Shown here piece by piece: positions 18,848 through 28,131 of a DNA stretch of 64,000 nt. Location of the stretch: the NCBI RefSeq assembly GCF_000426885.1, contig NZ_AUGF01000006.1, positions 1 to 64,000 on the forward strand, read 5' to 3'. Positions within the stretch are counted from its first letter, which is position 1; every line of letters starts with the position of its first letter. The translations under genes and the position numbers were made by a program. The notes under the pieces are model-generated. The model saw only the letters and a program-made list of their open reading frames with translations, searched no databases and was not told the DNA's origin. The DNA is from Moraxella caprae DSM 19149. GTDB lineage: Bacteria; Pseudomonadota; Gammaproteobacteria; Pseudomonadales; Moraxellaceae.

Positions 18848-20947
18848 TCATCTAGCACGCCCCACCAACCGCTTGACGACATCCATCATTTGACCGACTA
18901 CCGCTTTATCTACCCGTCCGTCTCGCCCATAGCGGTGTTTGCGATACAGACCCTTTAATTCATCAATGTCTTCGGAATTATTTGGCGTTTTTAGACGGTC
19001 AAGCCAAGTCAAATAAGGCTCGCTCGCCCCCTTGCTCCATGCCTTATCCTGCTTGGCAAGCCCTGCCGAGAGCTTCACAAGTGGCACGTCTAGCCCATGA
19101 TACTGCCGTCTGCGTCGGTACATCATCACACCCACAAATAAGACAGCAAGCACCCCCACGCCCCCAACCAATATCCAAAACTGCTGAGCAAAACTTGTGA
19201 TATTAAACCATTTAAAGAGCGAGTTTTTTTGCTCATCTTGGTCATAGCCGACCACGTTTTTTTGCCAATAATAGCCCATCTGGTCAGAGTAACGTCTCAA
19301 TGTTTGTAGCATCTTAAACTGCTGATAACTCCATTGCCCTGTCATACCATCGCCAAACATGGACGCACCGCCCATTTCAGTTACCGCATTCATGCCTAAT
19401 TCCACACGGTCAGGCGAGACAAAGGCGGTCGGGTCAATACGCACCCAGCCCTGCCCATCAAACCATACTTCTGTCCATGCATGAGCATCCATCTGACGCA
19501 CTTCCCAGCTCTGCCCATCACGCCCAAGCTCACCGCCTTGATAGCCTGCCACCACTCGAGCAGGAATGCCTGCCGACCGCATTAAAAAGGTAAAACTGGA
19601 CGCATAATGCTCACAAAACCCCGCCTTCGTCCCAAACAAAAACTCATCAATGCGGTCATCTCGCAGTACAGGAGGTGAGAGCGTATAGCTAAATCCACCC
19701 GTGGTGATAAAGTTTTGCACCGCTTGTGCATAGCGGACAGGGTCGCCTGTCTGGGCATAGAGTTCACTGGCAAAGGCACGAGCCTGCTCATTACCATCTT
19801 CGGGCAGGCGTAGATTAATGCGTTTTTGGATGTCAGTTAGCTCAATATCCACCTTAGGCTGGCTAAAATAACTGGCACTATAGCGTTTTTGGGTACTAAT
19901 CGGGTAATAATGACGCAGAGTAAAATCGCCCGTCATGCCCATGCCACGCTCAGGATGCAGGCGTGGATAATCAAGAGCAAACAGCCAGTTTTGCTCGGTT
20001 GGCTCCAAGATAACCCGATAATGATGTTCCATGCCTTGATAAGCACTCATCGACCATGCTGGGGGCTTATCACTATCTCGTGACGACCAAAAATGAGGCG
20101 AAAACTCACTTTGTCGCCACGTCACCCCATCAAAATCGCTAAACACCAGCCCACGCCAATACATTTCATGACGGCTTGGCATTTGCCCATCAAATTCGGC
20201 ACGAAACGCCAGTTCAGTCGATTGACTCAGATTAGAAAAATCCCCCGGTGACATGCTATCTGAAACACCCGTTGTCACAGATTTGCCCGCCATCGGCAGT
20301 GACCACATCGGGGGCAGGCGGGGAAAAAACAAAAACAGCACCACAAGCAGGGGAATGGCAGGCAGAGTTATCATAGCCAGTGCACGCAGTCGCCCCGAAC
20401 TATCAGCATTATCATCATCACTAATGGCGATAAAACCCACCAATATCATCATAAGTGTCGGCAGTCCCACCACCGCCACGCTCAAATCCTGCCGTATCAA
20501 AAACGCCGACGCCAGCGTAAATAACGCAAGGTTTAACGCCACATAAGCGTCCCGCTTCTCATACAGCTCCCACGCCTTTGCCACAAAGCACAGCACCAAA
20601 AAGCTGACCGCCACATCTACGCCAAACGCCTGCCCAAAACCCACCCAAATCGCCACCGTGCCAACCAAAAACAGTAGCACCTGCACCACTTGATAGATAC
20701 GGCGTAGTCGCCCACCACTTAGACGGTGCAGGTGTGCCTTGATACTGGGTTTTTGCATGATGATGCTAATGATGAGTGCGACCAGTAGCCATGCAGGAAC
20801 GCCCATCGCATGGGGAAACACAAGCGATGCCATGGCAAGCAGTAGCCAGTGATAGGCAGGCAGAGCAAGGATTTTTTGCCAAAATTTTTGGGGGCTTGTG
20901 GTTAGGGTTTTTCTACCTTGACCAAAATCGTGAAAAGTGCTGTTCAT
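18848..20947 (-). CDS. TgpA-type membrane transglutaminase-like protein (DUF3488/DUF4129)
   Basis: Inner-membrane protein of 699 residues with a periplasmic transglutaminase-like domain, as in Pseudomonas TgpA. Residues 35-210 form five or six membrane segments. The protease-like core has Cys in GFCEHYASSF near residue 443, His in MDAHAWTEVW near 487 and Asp in VRIDPTAF near 505, so the triad is complete. A last membrane segment (about 585-610) precedes a cytosolic C-terminal tail. It is the third gene of the moxR-DUF58-tgpA unit. The natural substrate is not known. Confidence 0.92.
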   Translation of the reverse strand: MNSTFHDFGQGRKTLTTSPQKFWQKILALPAYHWLLLAMASLVFPHAMGVPAWLLVALIISIIMQKPSIKAHLHRLSGGRLRRIYQVVQVLLFLVGTVAIWVGFGQAFGVDVAVSFLVLCFVAKAWELYEKRDAYVALNLALFTLASAFLIRQDLSVAVVGLPTLMMILVGFIAISDDDNADSSGRLRALAMITLPAIPLLVVLFLFFPRLPPMWSLPMAGKSVTTGVSDSMSPGDFSNLSQSTELAFRAEFDGQMPSRHEMYWRGLVFSDFDGVTWRQSEFSPHFWSSRDSDKPPAWSMSAYQGMEHHYRVILEPTEQNWLFALDYPRLHPERGMGMTGDFTLRHYYPISTQKRYSASYFSQPKVDIELTDIQKRINLRLPEDGNEQARAFASELYAQTGDPVRYAQAVQNFITTGGFSYTLSPPVLRDDRIDEFLFGTKAGFCEHYASSFTFLMRSAGIPARVVAGYQGGELGRDGQSWEVRQMDAHAWTEVWFDGQGWVRIDPTAFVSPDRVELGMNAVTEMGGASMFGDGMTGQWSYQQFKMLQTLRRYSDQMGYYWQKNVVGYDQDEQKNSLFKWFNITSFAQQFWILVGGVGVLAVLFVGVMMYRRRRQYHGLDVPLVKLSAGLAKQDKAWSKGASEPYLTWLDRLKTPNNSEDIDELKGLYRKHRYGRDGRVDKAVVGQMMDVVKRLVGRAR

Positions 20948-21173
20948 GGTGTCTGTGTCGTGTGGTTTTGCCCGATAAATGATTTGGTAAAATTAGGGTA
21001 AATGATTTGGTGAAATTAGGCAAATACCAACCTTTTTATTTATCATCAATTTATTAACTATCAAACCAAATCTTTTTTATAAATAGAATAACTCAAAAAT
21101 GCTTTTAAACGGCTTTAAAAGGACTTTAAAACGGATAATATAAACCGCCAATTTTGCCAACTGCCAAAACCCA

Positions 21174-22220
21174 TCAAGGCTCTTTGGCAAGTCTTAGCAG
21201 ACATTGGCGGACAAACTCATCGCCCACGCCTATCTGCCCTGCCCCACTGGGCAAAACAAGCATAAAGGGCGCGCCTTGGCTGGCAATGGCTTGCACCGCA
21301 TGGGTCAGCTCACTTAGGCGGGTCTCATGCACCCCTGACGGCATGTCATCATAGTGCAAGCACCACTCACGCCCGAGCGAGTCACCAAAGTGCTTGGTGA
21401 GCATGCCCGCCCCCCGTGCCACGTGCGACCATGACACCCGTGCCAAACTCTCGCCTTCTTGGTATTCGTCCAACATCTCAAAGTCGCTTTGCCCTGCCAC
21501 ACTAATGGCACTTCGCTCATCGCTCTCGCTTGCCACCGCTCGCTTGTCGTTTTGCCAGTCAAAGGGGGTAGGCTTGGGATGTACAAACATCGGACTTGCC
21601 AAATACACATACGCCCACGCACGCATGACCCCGAGCGGATAGCAACTGCTGATGACCAAACGGGGCAGGGTCATCACCCCCCGAGTGGGCGTATAGACAG
21701 GCAATCTGACCAGCACCGATTTGCCCAGCGTTGGCGTGATGATAGTGCGAGCATTCATGAAGTCTTCTCGTGCCTGCCCTTTGAGCATTTTTTGGACAAT
21801 CTCATGCTTATCATCAAACACCGCTTCTATCTGCCGTGACGCCTTGCCACTTCTGGTGGATAACTCCAAAGTCACATAACCTATCGACCCTGCCTCAGAC
21901 AAGCTAGACTCGACAAACCGCACATCAATGCTCGCCACCTGCACAAAGGTATAAAACACCGTCACAAGCCAAATGCCGAACAGATAAAAGCACAGCCCCA
22001 GTACCAAGTTATTGCCATAATTGACCCCCGTCACAAAAGTGGCGATGAGTAGTAGAGCAAACAGCAGTCCTTGACGGCTAAAAAAGATATAGACATTACG
22101 TAGCCCGAGCGACACCGTATCTTTGCGTGGCGAGCGTCTGGCAAAGAACTCGTTGAGCTTGTTCTTTATGGGATTGGTCAGTGGGCGAGTTAGGCGATGA
22201 GCAGATGATTTCATGGGCAT
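21174..22220 (-). CDS. DUF58 domain-containing protein
   Basis: Protein of 348 residues with two membrane segments near residues 50-70 and 75-95, followed by a cytosolic beta-rich part and the DUF58 block YQEGESLARVSWSHVAR near residue 250. DUF58 proteins are related to von Willebrand A domains and are encoded with MoxR ATPases. Here it lies between moxR (43 bases away) and tgpA (226 bases away). The start could be at 22220 or two codons later; neither has a clear ribosome site. Its molecular role is not established. Confidence 0.88.
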   Translation of the reverse strand: MPMKSSAHRLTRPLTNPIKNKLNEFFARRSPRKDTVSLGLRNVYIFFSRQGLLFALLLIATFVTGVNYGNNLVLGLCFYLFGIWLVTVFYTFVQVASIDVRFVESSLSEAGSIGYVTLELSTRSGKASRQIEAVFDDKHEIVQKMLKGQAREDFMNARTIITPTLGKSVLVRLPVYTPTRGVMTLPRLVISSCYPLGVMRAWAYVYLASPMFVHPKPTPFDWQNDKRAVASESDERSAISVAGQSDFEMLDEYQEGESLARVSWSHVARGAGMLTKHFGDSLGREWCLHYDDMPSGVHETRLSELTHAVQAIASQGAPFMLVLPSGAGQIGVGDEFVRQCLLRLAKEP

Positions 22221-22263
22221 ACAGATAGATTGATTGGGTTAATGACAAATGGCAAATCCGCCA

Positions 22264-23199
22264 TCAATCAATCGCCACTTCGTCCAAAATACGTCTGGCA
22301 ATGGTCATCTCAGTCAGACCACCCAGATGATGAAACGGCACAAACCGCTGTCCTAGCCTGTGGTCAGCGACCGCCGAGAACACCGCCTGCACGTCATCTA
22401 TCGCCACATTGTCCTGCCCTAATACATAGGCATAGGCTTGGCAAGCACGCTTTAACGCCAACACGCCACGGGGGGATAAGCCGTGATATTCTTGACTTGA
22501 ACGGGTTTTGGCGACCAGTTTTTGTAGGTAGTCTAGCACCACAGGGGCGATGTAGATGTCTTTGACTTCTCGCTGAGCTTGTGTCACTTCTTCGCTGGTC
22601 AAAATCGGGACAAGCTCGCCCATCATCGCTCTACGGTCTCTCCCCTCTAGCAGTTCACGCTCAGCTTTAGGTGACGGATAGCCGAGCGAGACACACATCA
22701 AAAAGCGGTCAAGCTGTGACTCAGGCAATGGATACACGCCTGCTTGTTGGGCAGGGTTTTGGGTAGCGATGACAAAAAAGGGCTTGGGTAGAACATACGT
22801 TTGTCCATCTTGGGTTACTTGTTTTTCTTCCATCGCTTCTAACAGTGCTGACTGCGTTTTGGGACTTGAACGGTTAATCTCATCAGCAAGAAGTAGCTGA
22901 GTGAACACCGCCCCTTTTCTAAAAGCAAAACTCTGCTCGCTTTGGTTGTATATCATCATTCCCAAAATATCGGCAGGAAGCATGTCATTGGTAAACTGCA
23001 CACGGTTAAAATCTAGCCCTAACAGGATAGCAAGACTGTGTGCCAACGTGGTCTTACCCATACCAGGTAAGTCTTGCAGTAGCAAATGCCCATCCGCCAA
23101 AATGCAGGACACGGCAAGGGTTACGGCTTCTTCTTTATCAAGGACGATTTGGTTTAGTTTGTCAAGTAAGGTTTGGATTTTGGGCTGGATGTGTGACAT
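22264..23199 (-). CDS. MoxR-family AAA+ ATPase
   Basis: Cytosolic AAA+ ATPase thought to act as a chaperone for its neighbour proteins. It is 311 residues from the ATG at 23199 (MSHIQPK); the 28 upstream codons that are open lie in a non-conserved region. Walker A is LPGMGKTTLAHSLA near residue 44, Walker B LLLADEINR near 104, sensor 1 ATQNPAQQAG near 138, and the arginine finger region follows. First gene of the moxR-DUF58-tgpA operon. Confidence 0.94.
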   Translation of the reverse strand: MSHIQPKIQTLLDKLNQIVLDKEEAVTLAVSCILADGHLLLQDLPGMGKTTLAHSLAILLGLDFNRVQFTNDMLPADILGMMIYNQSEQSFAFRKGAVFTQLLLADEINRSSPKTQSALLEAMEEKQVTQDGQTYVLPKPFFVIATQNPAQQAGVYPLPESQLDRFLMCVSLGYPSPKAERELLEGRDRRAMMGELVPILTSEEVTQAQREVKDIYIAPVVLDYLQKLVAKTRSSQEYHGLSPRGVLALKRACQAYAYVLGQDNVAIDDVQAVFSAVADHRLGQRFVPFHHLGGLTEMTIARRILDEVAID

Positions 23200-23231
23200 G
23201 AAACACTCGAATAAAAAATATTGGCTCTGGT

Positions 23232-23349
23232 TCAAAAAGTATGCTATAAAGAAAACCGTTCGTGGTGAGCTATGCCTGCCCATAACGGTTTTCCTACCCG
23301 CAGGCAGGCTCAGGGCGAACGGAAAACCTAGTTTGGCATACTTTTTGGA
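23232..23349. repeat. Nested palindromic repeat with REP-like core
   Basis: An outer inverted repeat CAAAAAGTATGC...GCATACTTTTTG encloses an inner one, CCGTTCG...CGAACGG, with GCCTGCC/GGCAGGC inside. The core ACCGTTCGTGGTGAGC also occurs, in the opposite orientation, at the right end of the window (63968-64000). It lies between the moxR start and the end of fimX. Confidence 0.75.
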
Positions 23350-23359
23350 CTATTATCTA

Positions 23360-23458
23360 AAAATTAAGTGGTCGGATAGCCATTTTTCATGCAAAAACGA
23401 TTGGTTTTTCTAAAATATTTCTGTATTGTAAATAGTGCTATAAAGGGCAGGCATTCCC
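23360..23458 (-). repeat. Partial copy of the MITE-like repeat family
   Basis: Read on the minus strand, it begins at a TA with GGGAATGCCTGCCC and continues with CACTATTTACAATACAG and TTTTTGCATGAAAAATGG, shared with the copies at 37950 and 63679. It breaks off near 23360, so only one terminal repeat is present. Confidence 0.72.
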
Positions 23459-23524
23459 TAATAATTATATCAATTTTTTTAAAAATTTTTTGTATGACAA
23501 GCGTTATTGTGGCAAACTTTTTAC

Positions 23525-23556
23525 ATAAAAAACACCCAACGATGTGTTGGGTGTTC
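23525..23556 (-). terminator. Terminator after fimX
   Basis: AACACCCAAC and GTTGGGTGTT form a 10-bp stem with a 5-nt loop, followed on the minus strand by a T run. It is 14 bases past the fimX stop. Confidence 0.85.
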
Positions 23557-23569
23557 GCTATTATGGCAG

Positions 23570-25669
23570 TTACGCTTCAGCAGGGGGCGGGAAAGTAATC
23601 TCGGTATTGGCAGGTTGCAGATAGTCGCCTTGTAGGTATCTTGCCCCCACCGACCACGCCATAGACATGGTGGATGCCTCTTCGATGTATGGCATGAGCG
23701 TGCTTGCCCCTTTTTCGGTTGCTGTATTGACCAGCCCTTGCAAGGCCGTTAAATTCGCCTCTCTGTCTAAGTCCTTGGTATAACTACGGGCAAGACGCAC
23801 CATGTTGGGCGACAGATAATCTAGCACCTCGGCGGATTTAGCAGTTACCCCAAAGCCATTCATGCCCACAGGACAATCGATGTTGGCTAGGGCGATAAAC
23901 TGACGTTTGGCGACCGCCATATAATCCATTAAATCTTGTTCACTAAACTGCAATGTCAGCACCTCACTACCACCGCCAATGGCTCGGGTCAGCTGAGTGA
24001 TGATGCCTGCCAAATTAGTATCCGCCAGTGATGCCGATGACAACCCTATTAACAGGCGTGCGGTAGGCTCACTTTGGCGAATGCTTGCCAAATGTTTGCT
24101 GGCATTGATAAGCATCCAACGGTCAATTTTTTCAAGTAGATTGTGTTTTTTAGCAATGGGGGTTAGCTTATCGTAGGTCATTTCTGTACCATCAGCTTGA
24201 GGCAACGTTATAAACGCCTCAAACAAGCTACTACTGTCGGTATCAATATCATAAATCGGCTGATATTTTAACACAAATTTATTCTGGGTTAAGGCAGTTT
24301 GGATGTACTCCGCCATCACTGTATCATCCTCGCCTGCAATGGCACTAATATCAAAAGCTTTGACCTTTATGCCTTCGTCATCAGGATTGATGTCCTGAAC
24401 AGTATCCATGGCACGACTTAATACCACGCCTGCCTCAGGAGCATTGACATCCATCATTACCACACCGATGGACAGTGTGGCAGCAACGGTACGACTGCCC
24501 ACCTCGATGAGCATATTTGCCACACGCTCAGCAAGTTGCTCTGCCAAAGCCATCGCTTGCTCTTTGTTTATCTCATCGACCACCAACGCAAAACTGGTAT
24601 CACTAAATCTACTCACGCTGGCATCATGTGCTTTTTTGGCGGTCTCATCAAGCACCCAAGCCACTTGTTTGACTGCGGTATCTATTCCCGTTAAGCCTGT
24701 GCTTGAATGAATCTTGCCCATGCCGTCCATGCGAATATATAACAAAGCAGCTGACTTAATATCACCACGTGCAACTTCTTGTTGGGTGCCCTGTAATGAT
24801 TCGGTAAAGGCAAGACGATTGGAGAGTCCTGTTAGGGCATCTTGACGCTCTGCTTCGGCAAGTTTTTTGGCAAGCTCAGCACTGTTATTTTCATTTTGTT
24901 GAATAATCATCTGCGTGACAGGCTCGCCATCTAAGGTCGCCGCCGCCAGTTGCAATTTGGATGCAAAGGTTGAGCCATCTGTACGTTTGCTCTCGAAGGA
25001 AAACTCCACCTGTGAGCGGTCACCCTTGTCAAATTTGCGTAAGAATTGTTTAAAGCCTTTGACATTGTCCCCACCGGCAATCAAATCCACCACCGGCACA
25101 CCAATAATCTCTTCCATGCTGTTATAGCCAAACATTTCCAAGTATGGGTCGTTGGCAAAGATATGTACGCCTTGATCGATGTATGCCACAGCAGATTTTG
25201 AGTTTCTTATCAAAATATTAGCACGTTGTTCGGCTTCTTTTAAGATGGCTTTTAGATGGGCGGTTTGGCGTTTGGCTCGCACATAATCCGTCTGCAGACA
25301 AATGGCAGAAACGATAAGTCTGTCATCGCCTTTTGCCAATGATTTAATCATGTCGCCATGAACTACCTCAGGATTGCCATGTCCATTAACAGCTGCCTGC
25401 GTATCATCATGCACCAAATGAATGACAGGCAGAGTTATCTGCTCTTCTTGTAGGATACCCACCACATCTGCAAAATTCATGTCATAGGCACGATGAAAAA
25501 CAAGCACGTCCCAGTCTTGGCGTAGGGATTTGACAAACTCTGCCTTTTCATCCCAAAAGCCCAAATTGACCTCATCAAAATATTCTGACAAGTGACTGAT
25601 AAGATGCTCAGCATAGAGTTGCTCTTCATCAATAAACAACAGGTTTAGGATATTTTTTTTCATAGACAT
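23570..25669 (-). CDS. fimX: FimX-like degenerate GGDEF/EAL protein (type IV pilus regulator)
   Basis: Multidomain cyclic-di-GMP effector, 699 residues, arranged as FimX of Pseudomonas: a REC-like domain (1-130), PAS (about 150-260), GGDEF-like (about 285-445) and EAL-like (about 460-690). All catalytic signatures are degenerate. The REC domain lacks a clear phospho-acceptor (DVLVFHRAYD), the GGDEF site reads SDTSF near residue 355, and the EAL site reads EAF near 483. This indicates a binding rather than catalytic role, as known for FimX, which promotes pilus assembly and twitching. The gene upstream (25844) may be a functional partner. Orthology is inferred from architecture. Confidence 0.85.
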   Translation of the reverse strand: MSMKKNILNLLFIDEEQLYAEHLISHLSEYFDEVNLGFWDEKAEFVKSLRQDWDVLVFHRAYDMNFADVVGILQEEQITLPVIHLVHDDTQAAVNGHGNPEVVHGDMIKSLAKGDDRLIVSAICLQTDYVRAKRQTAHLKAILKEAEQRANILIRNSKSAVAYIDQGVHIFANDPYLEMFGYNSMEEIIGVPVVDLIAGGDNVKGFKQFLRKFDKGDRSQVEFSFESKRTDGSTFASKLQLAAATLDGEPVTQMIIQQNENNSAELAKKLAEAERQDALTGLSNRLAFTESLQGTQQEVARGDIKSAALLYIRMDGMGKIHSSTGLTGIDTAVKQVAWVLDETAKKAHDASVSRFSDTSFALVVDEINKEQAMALAEQLAERVANMLIEVGSRTVAATLSIGVVMMDVNAPEAGVVLSRAMDTVQDINPDDEGIKVKAFDISAIAGEDDTVMAEYIQTALTQNKFVLKYQPIYDIDTDSSSLFEAFITLPQADGTEMTYDKLTPIAKKHNLLEKIDRWMLINASKHLASIRQSEPTARLLIGLSSASLADTNLAGIITQLTRAIGGGSEVLTLQFSEQDLMDYMAVAKRQFIALANIDCPVGMNGFGVTAKSAEVLDYLSPNMVRLARSYTKDLDREANLTALQGLVNTATEKGASTLMPYIEEASTMSMAWSVGARYLQGDYLQPANTEITFPPPAEA

Positions 25670-25843
25670 ACAGTGTATTAAAATCGATGCAGAAAGACTG
25701 GCGTTAGATTACCCAAAATATTTGCAATATTTGTACCAATTTGTAATATTTTGAAATATTTTTACAAAACATTACAAACCACAATAAAGACTGATGGTGG
25801 GTGTATCAAAAAAGATGCCATATTATAACAGACATTTAATCAA

Positions 25844-27538
25844 TTAGCCATTTAAACGCACGATTTGGTATTGCTCAATCTCATCAGTGGTCAAAAGATT
25901 GCGTTCCAATCTTAGCTCCATCTCCTTGGTATCAATACGCAAAACAACATAATCTCCCACCTTAAAATGATAACGAGGCATAATGAGAGTACTTTGTTCG
26001 TTGAGTTCGTCACCATCGACCAATAAAGCATGAACAAATTCTTGACTTCGACCATCCTGTTTTCGTAGTCGCACACCGACCGCCATCAGTACTCGTCCCA
26101 AAAAACGCCCATCCACCGCCACTGAGTTATCCGATTTTTCCACCCAATGTGCCATGCCCAGACGCCAAGGATTTTTATTGGTTGAGACTGCTGATTTTAA
26201 GGCAAAAAGCCCGTAAAGATGAATGAGTGGGCGAGATGGTAGCACCTCTTCTTTTTCATCCACACCCTCTTCGCCAAAGCGAAAACGAGCCACCGCCTCA
26301 TTTTTATAACTTACCTTAACAATCTCTTTGGGGGCGACCATGCCGATGGCGGATGCACTGATTTTGACGTGAAAATCAGCAGGCAACCCCCGTTCTCTTA
26401 TGACGTTAGATAGATTTTGACCGCCAGAGATTTCATTAAAAATGGATGCAAACCCCACCAGTAGCTCAGCTTTTCTTTCGTGACCACCGCCTTGTCTTTC
26501 GTGTGATGCACGCTGTTCAAAGGCAAGTAGCACCATTTTAGCAAAACGCATCTCAAACAACGACTGTGCCGTGCCATCTATGTATTCGCCTGATGACACC
26601 TGCTCCATGTGCCGTGTAAAACTCTCTAAATCAAAAAACAAACAGCGATGCTCATCACTGTACGGATTGACCGATGCGTATGGCGTGATAACCTCAGGTG
26701 GCTCGACACCTTGTAGATTGACAAAAACACGAAACTCAGGGTTGGCATCAAAGGTTGTTTTAAAATATTTAACCCACAAAGGCAAAACTTTAAAAGCATT
26801 TAAAATATCTTGACGACGATAGGCAAAAAAGTTGCCGAAACTTGCCCCACACGCCTGCATGTATCTGTCATGAATGGACGTTTTGGGATAATTTTTATCA
26901 AAATCTTGAATATTTTGATGGCAAACCCCCAGATTAAGCGTGGTCAGATACCAGATATTTACTTCTCGCCAAATAACCTTAGGAGATCTTTGATAGGTTA
27001 ACGCATACTCCATCAAAAGCTTGACATACAGCACCATAAATTGATGTACAGCATAAATAAAGATGTCACGCTCGGCGGTAAGCACGCCTGCTTTTTTGGC
27101 AGAAATGATTCTACTAAGCCATTTTTTGCTCCCGCTACTTGCCAAAACAACAGCTTTCTGATGGCGTACGGCAATGTTGCGATACACCAAAATCATCAAA
27201 AAGTACAAACTACGCACTTCATGAATTGACGACTGCTGTTCATCGGATAAGCTTTGATGTTCATAGACATAGTTAGTGTGCATTTGCCCAACCACACGCT
27301 CAACAACCACCATCAGCTCATCCATGAGTGTCAATTTTTGACCATCATGGATGTCGCAGACCAACACCTCGCTAAGTGCTACCCTAAGCTCAGTGTACTG
27401 CTCATGTTTAGATTTAGCAGAAAGCATGGTTGCCCATGTGCTAAGATTGGCACCTGTCTGGTCAAAATAGGTCAGCGCGATGGATTTTTGTGCCAATGGT
27501 GCAGTAATTAGGCGTTCAAATTTTTGCAGGGTAATCAT
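25844..27538 (-). CDS. Uncharacterised protein encoded upstream of fimX
   Basis: Soluble-looking protein of 564 residues with no signal peptide or membrane segment. I do not recognise its family with certainty. The N-terminal two thirds look alpha-helical; the last 100 residues are beta-rich (FLGRVLMAVGVRLRKQDGR, then RYHFKVGDYVVLRID) and could be a PilZ-like or small barrel domain. The start at 27538 (MITLQKF) has AGAGAT nearby; fourteen more codons are open upstream. It is 174 bases ahead of fimX on the same strand, so a role in cyclic-di-GMP or pilus control is suggested by position only. Confidence 0.75.
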   Translation of the reverse strand: MITLQKFERLITAPLAQKSIALTYFDQTGANLSTWATMLSAKSKHEQYTELRVALSEVLVCDIHDGQKLTLMDELMVVVERVVGQMHTNYVYEHQSLSDEQQSSIHEVRSLYFLMILVYRNIAVRHQKAVVLASSGSKKWLSRIISAKKAGVLTAERDIFIYAVHQFMVLYVKLLMEYALTYQRSPKVIWREVNIWYLTTLNLGVCHQNIQDFDKNYPKTSIHDRYMQACGASFGNFFAYRRQDILNAFKVLPLWVKYFKTTFDANPEFRVFVNLQGVEPPEVITPYASVNPYSDEHRCLFFDLESFTRHMEQVSSGEYIDGTAQSLFEMRFAKMVLLAFEQRASHERQGGGHERKAELLVGFASIFNEISGGQNLSNVIRERGLPADFHVKISASAIGMVAPKEIVKVSYKNEAVARFRFGEEGVDEKEEVLPSRPLIHLYGLFALKSAVSTNKNPWRLGMAHWVEKSDNSVAVDGRFLGRVLMAVGVRLRKQDGRSQEFVHALLVDGDELNEQSTLIMPRYHFKVGDYVVLRIDTKEMELRLERNLLTTDEIEQYQIVRLNG

Positions 27539-27793
27539 AACATATCTCTTTGCACAAACTGGCTTGACGATGCCATCCATGCTGTGTAGACTCTAACAAC
27601 TTGACAACACACCTCCAAAACTTAGTCACTTAGTATCAAACAAAATTTATTTAATTTGTGCAAGTTAAGACGTGGGTTAATAACATAAAGTTTTATATTA
27701 TAGCAAACTATTAACACTTGTCCACGACAATAATCCCCCAGAAACAGCATTTGGGGTAGTATTTTTCCCATTTTGATTGTATTATAAAAATCA

Positions 27794-27824
27794 TAAAAAA
27801 GCACAGTCGTCATCGGCTGTGCTT
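27794..27824 (-). terminator. Terminator after the 58-residue gene
   Basis: AAGCACAG and CTGTGCTT form an 8-bp stem around 10 bases, followed on the minus strand by TTTTTT. Confidence 0.82.
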
Positions 27825-27844
27825 AGAGTCAAGTCGAGAGAAGG

Positions 27845-28021
27845 CTACTCTTCTGGATCATCATCCCATTTGGCATAAGTCTTTGATGGGTTAATGCCCT
27901 GTGATTTGAGATACGCCACCTGTTCTTCTAAGGTGCGTGATTTTTCTGCATCATGCATGGTATCGGTGAGCTTGTCTAGCTCTTGAGTGTTAATGCTTGG
28001 ATTGTCTGCTTGGTTTGACAT
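27845..28021 (-). CDS. Hypothetical acidic 58-residue protein
   Basis: A small gene too short for routine ORF lists. It starts at the ATG at 28021 with AAGGAAAA upstream and ends with its own terminator, which supports it being real. The protein begins MSNQADNPSINTQEL, is helical and charged in the middle (TLEEQVAYLKSQGINP), and ends in an acidic tail (WDDDPEE). No cysteine, signal peptide or membrane segment. Function unknown. It is 110 bases downstream of the DUF4062-like gene on the same strand and may be cotranscribed with it. Confidence 0.72.
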   Translation of the reverse strand: MSNQADNPSINTQELDKLTDTMHDAEKSRTLEEQVAYLKSQGINPSKTYAKWDDDPEE

Positions 28022-28131
28022 AATTTTTCCTTAAAAACAAAAATGATGAAGTCATCATAACAAGGCTTTATTGCTGTATTATTGCTAAGTATGTACACAT
28101 CATGACAGAATATGACTTTTGTTAGCCAAGC

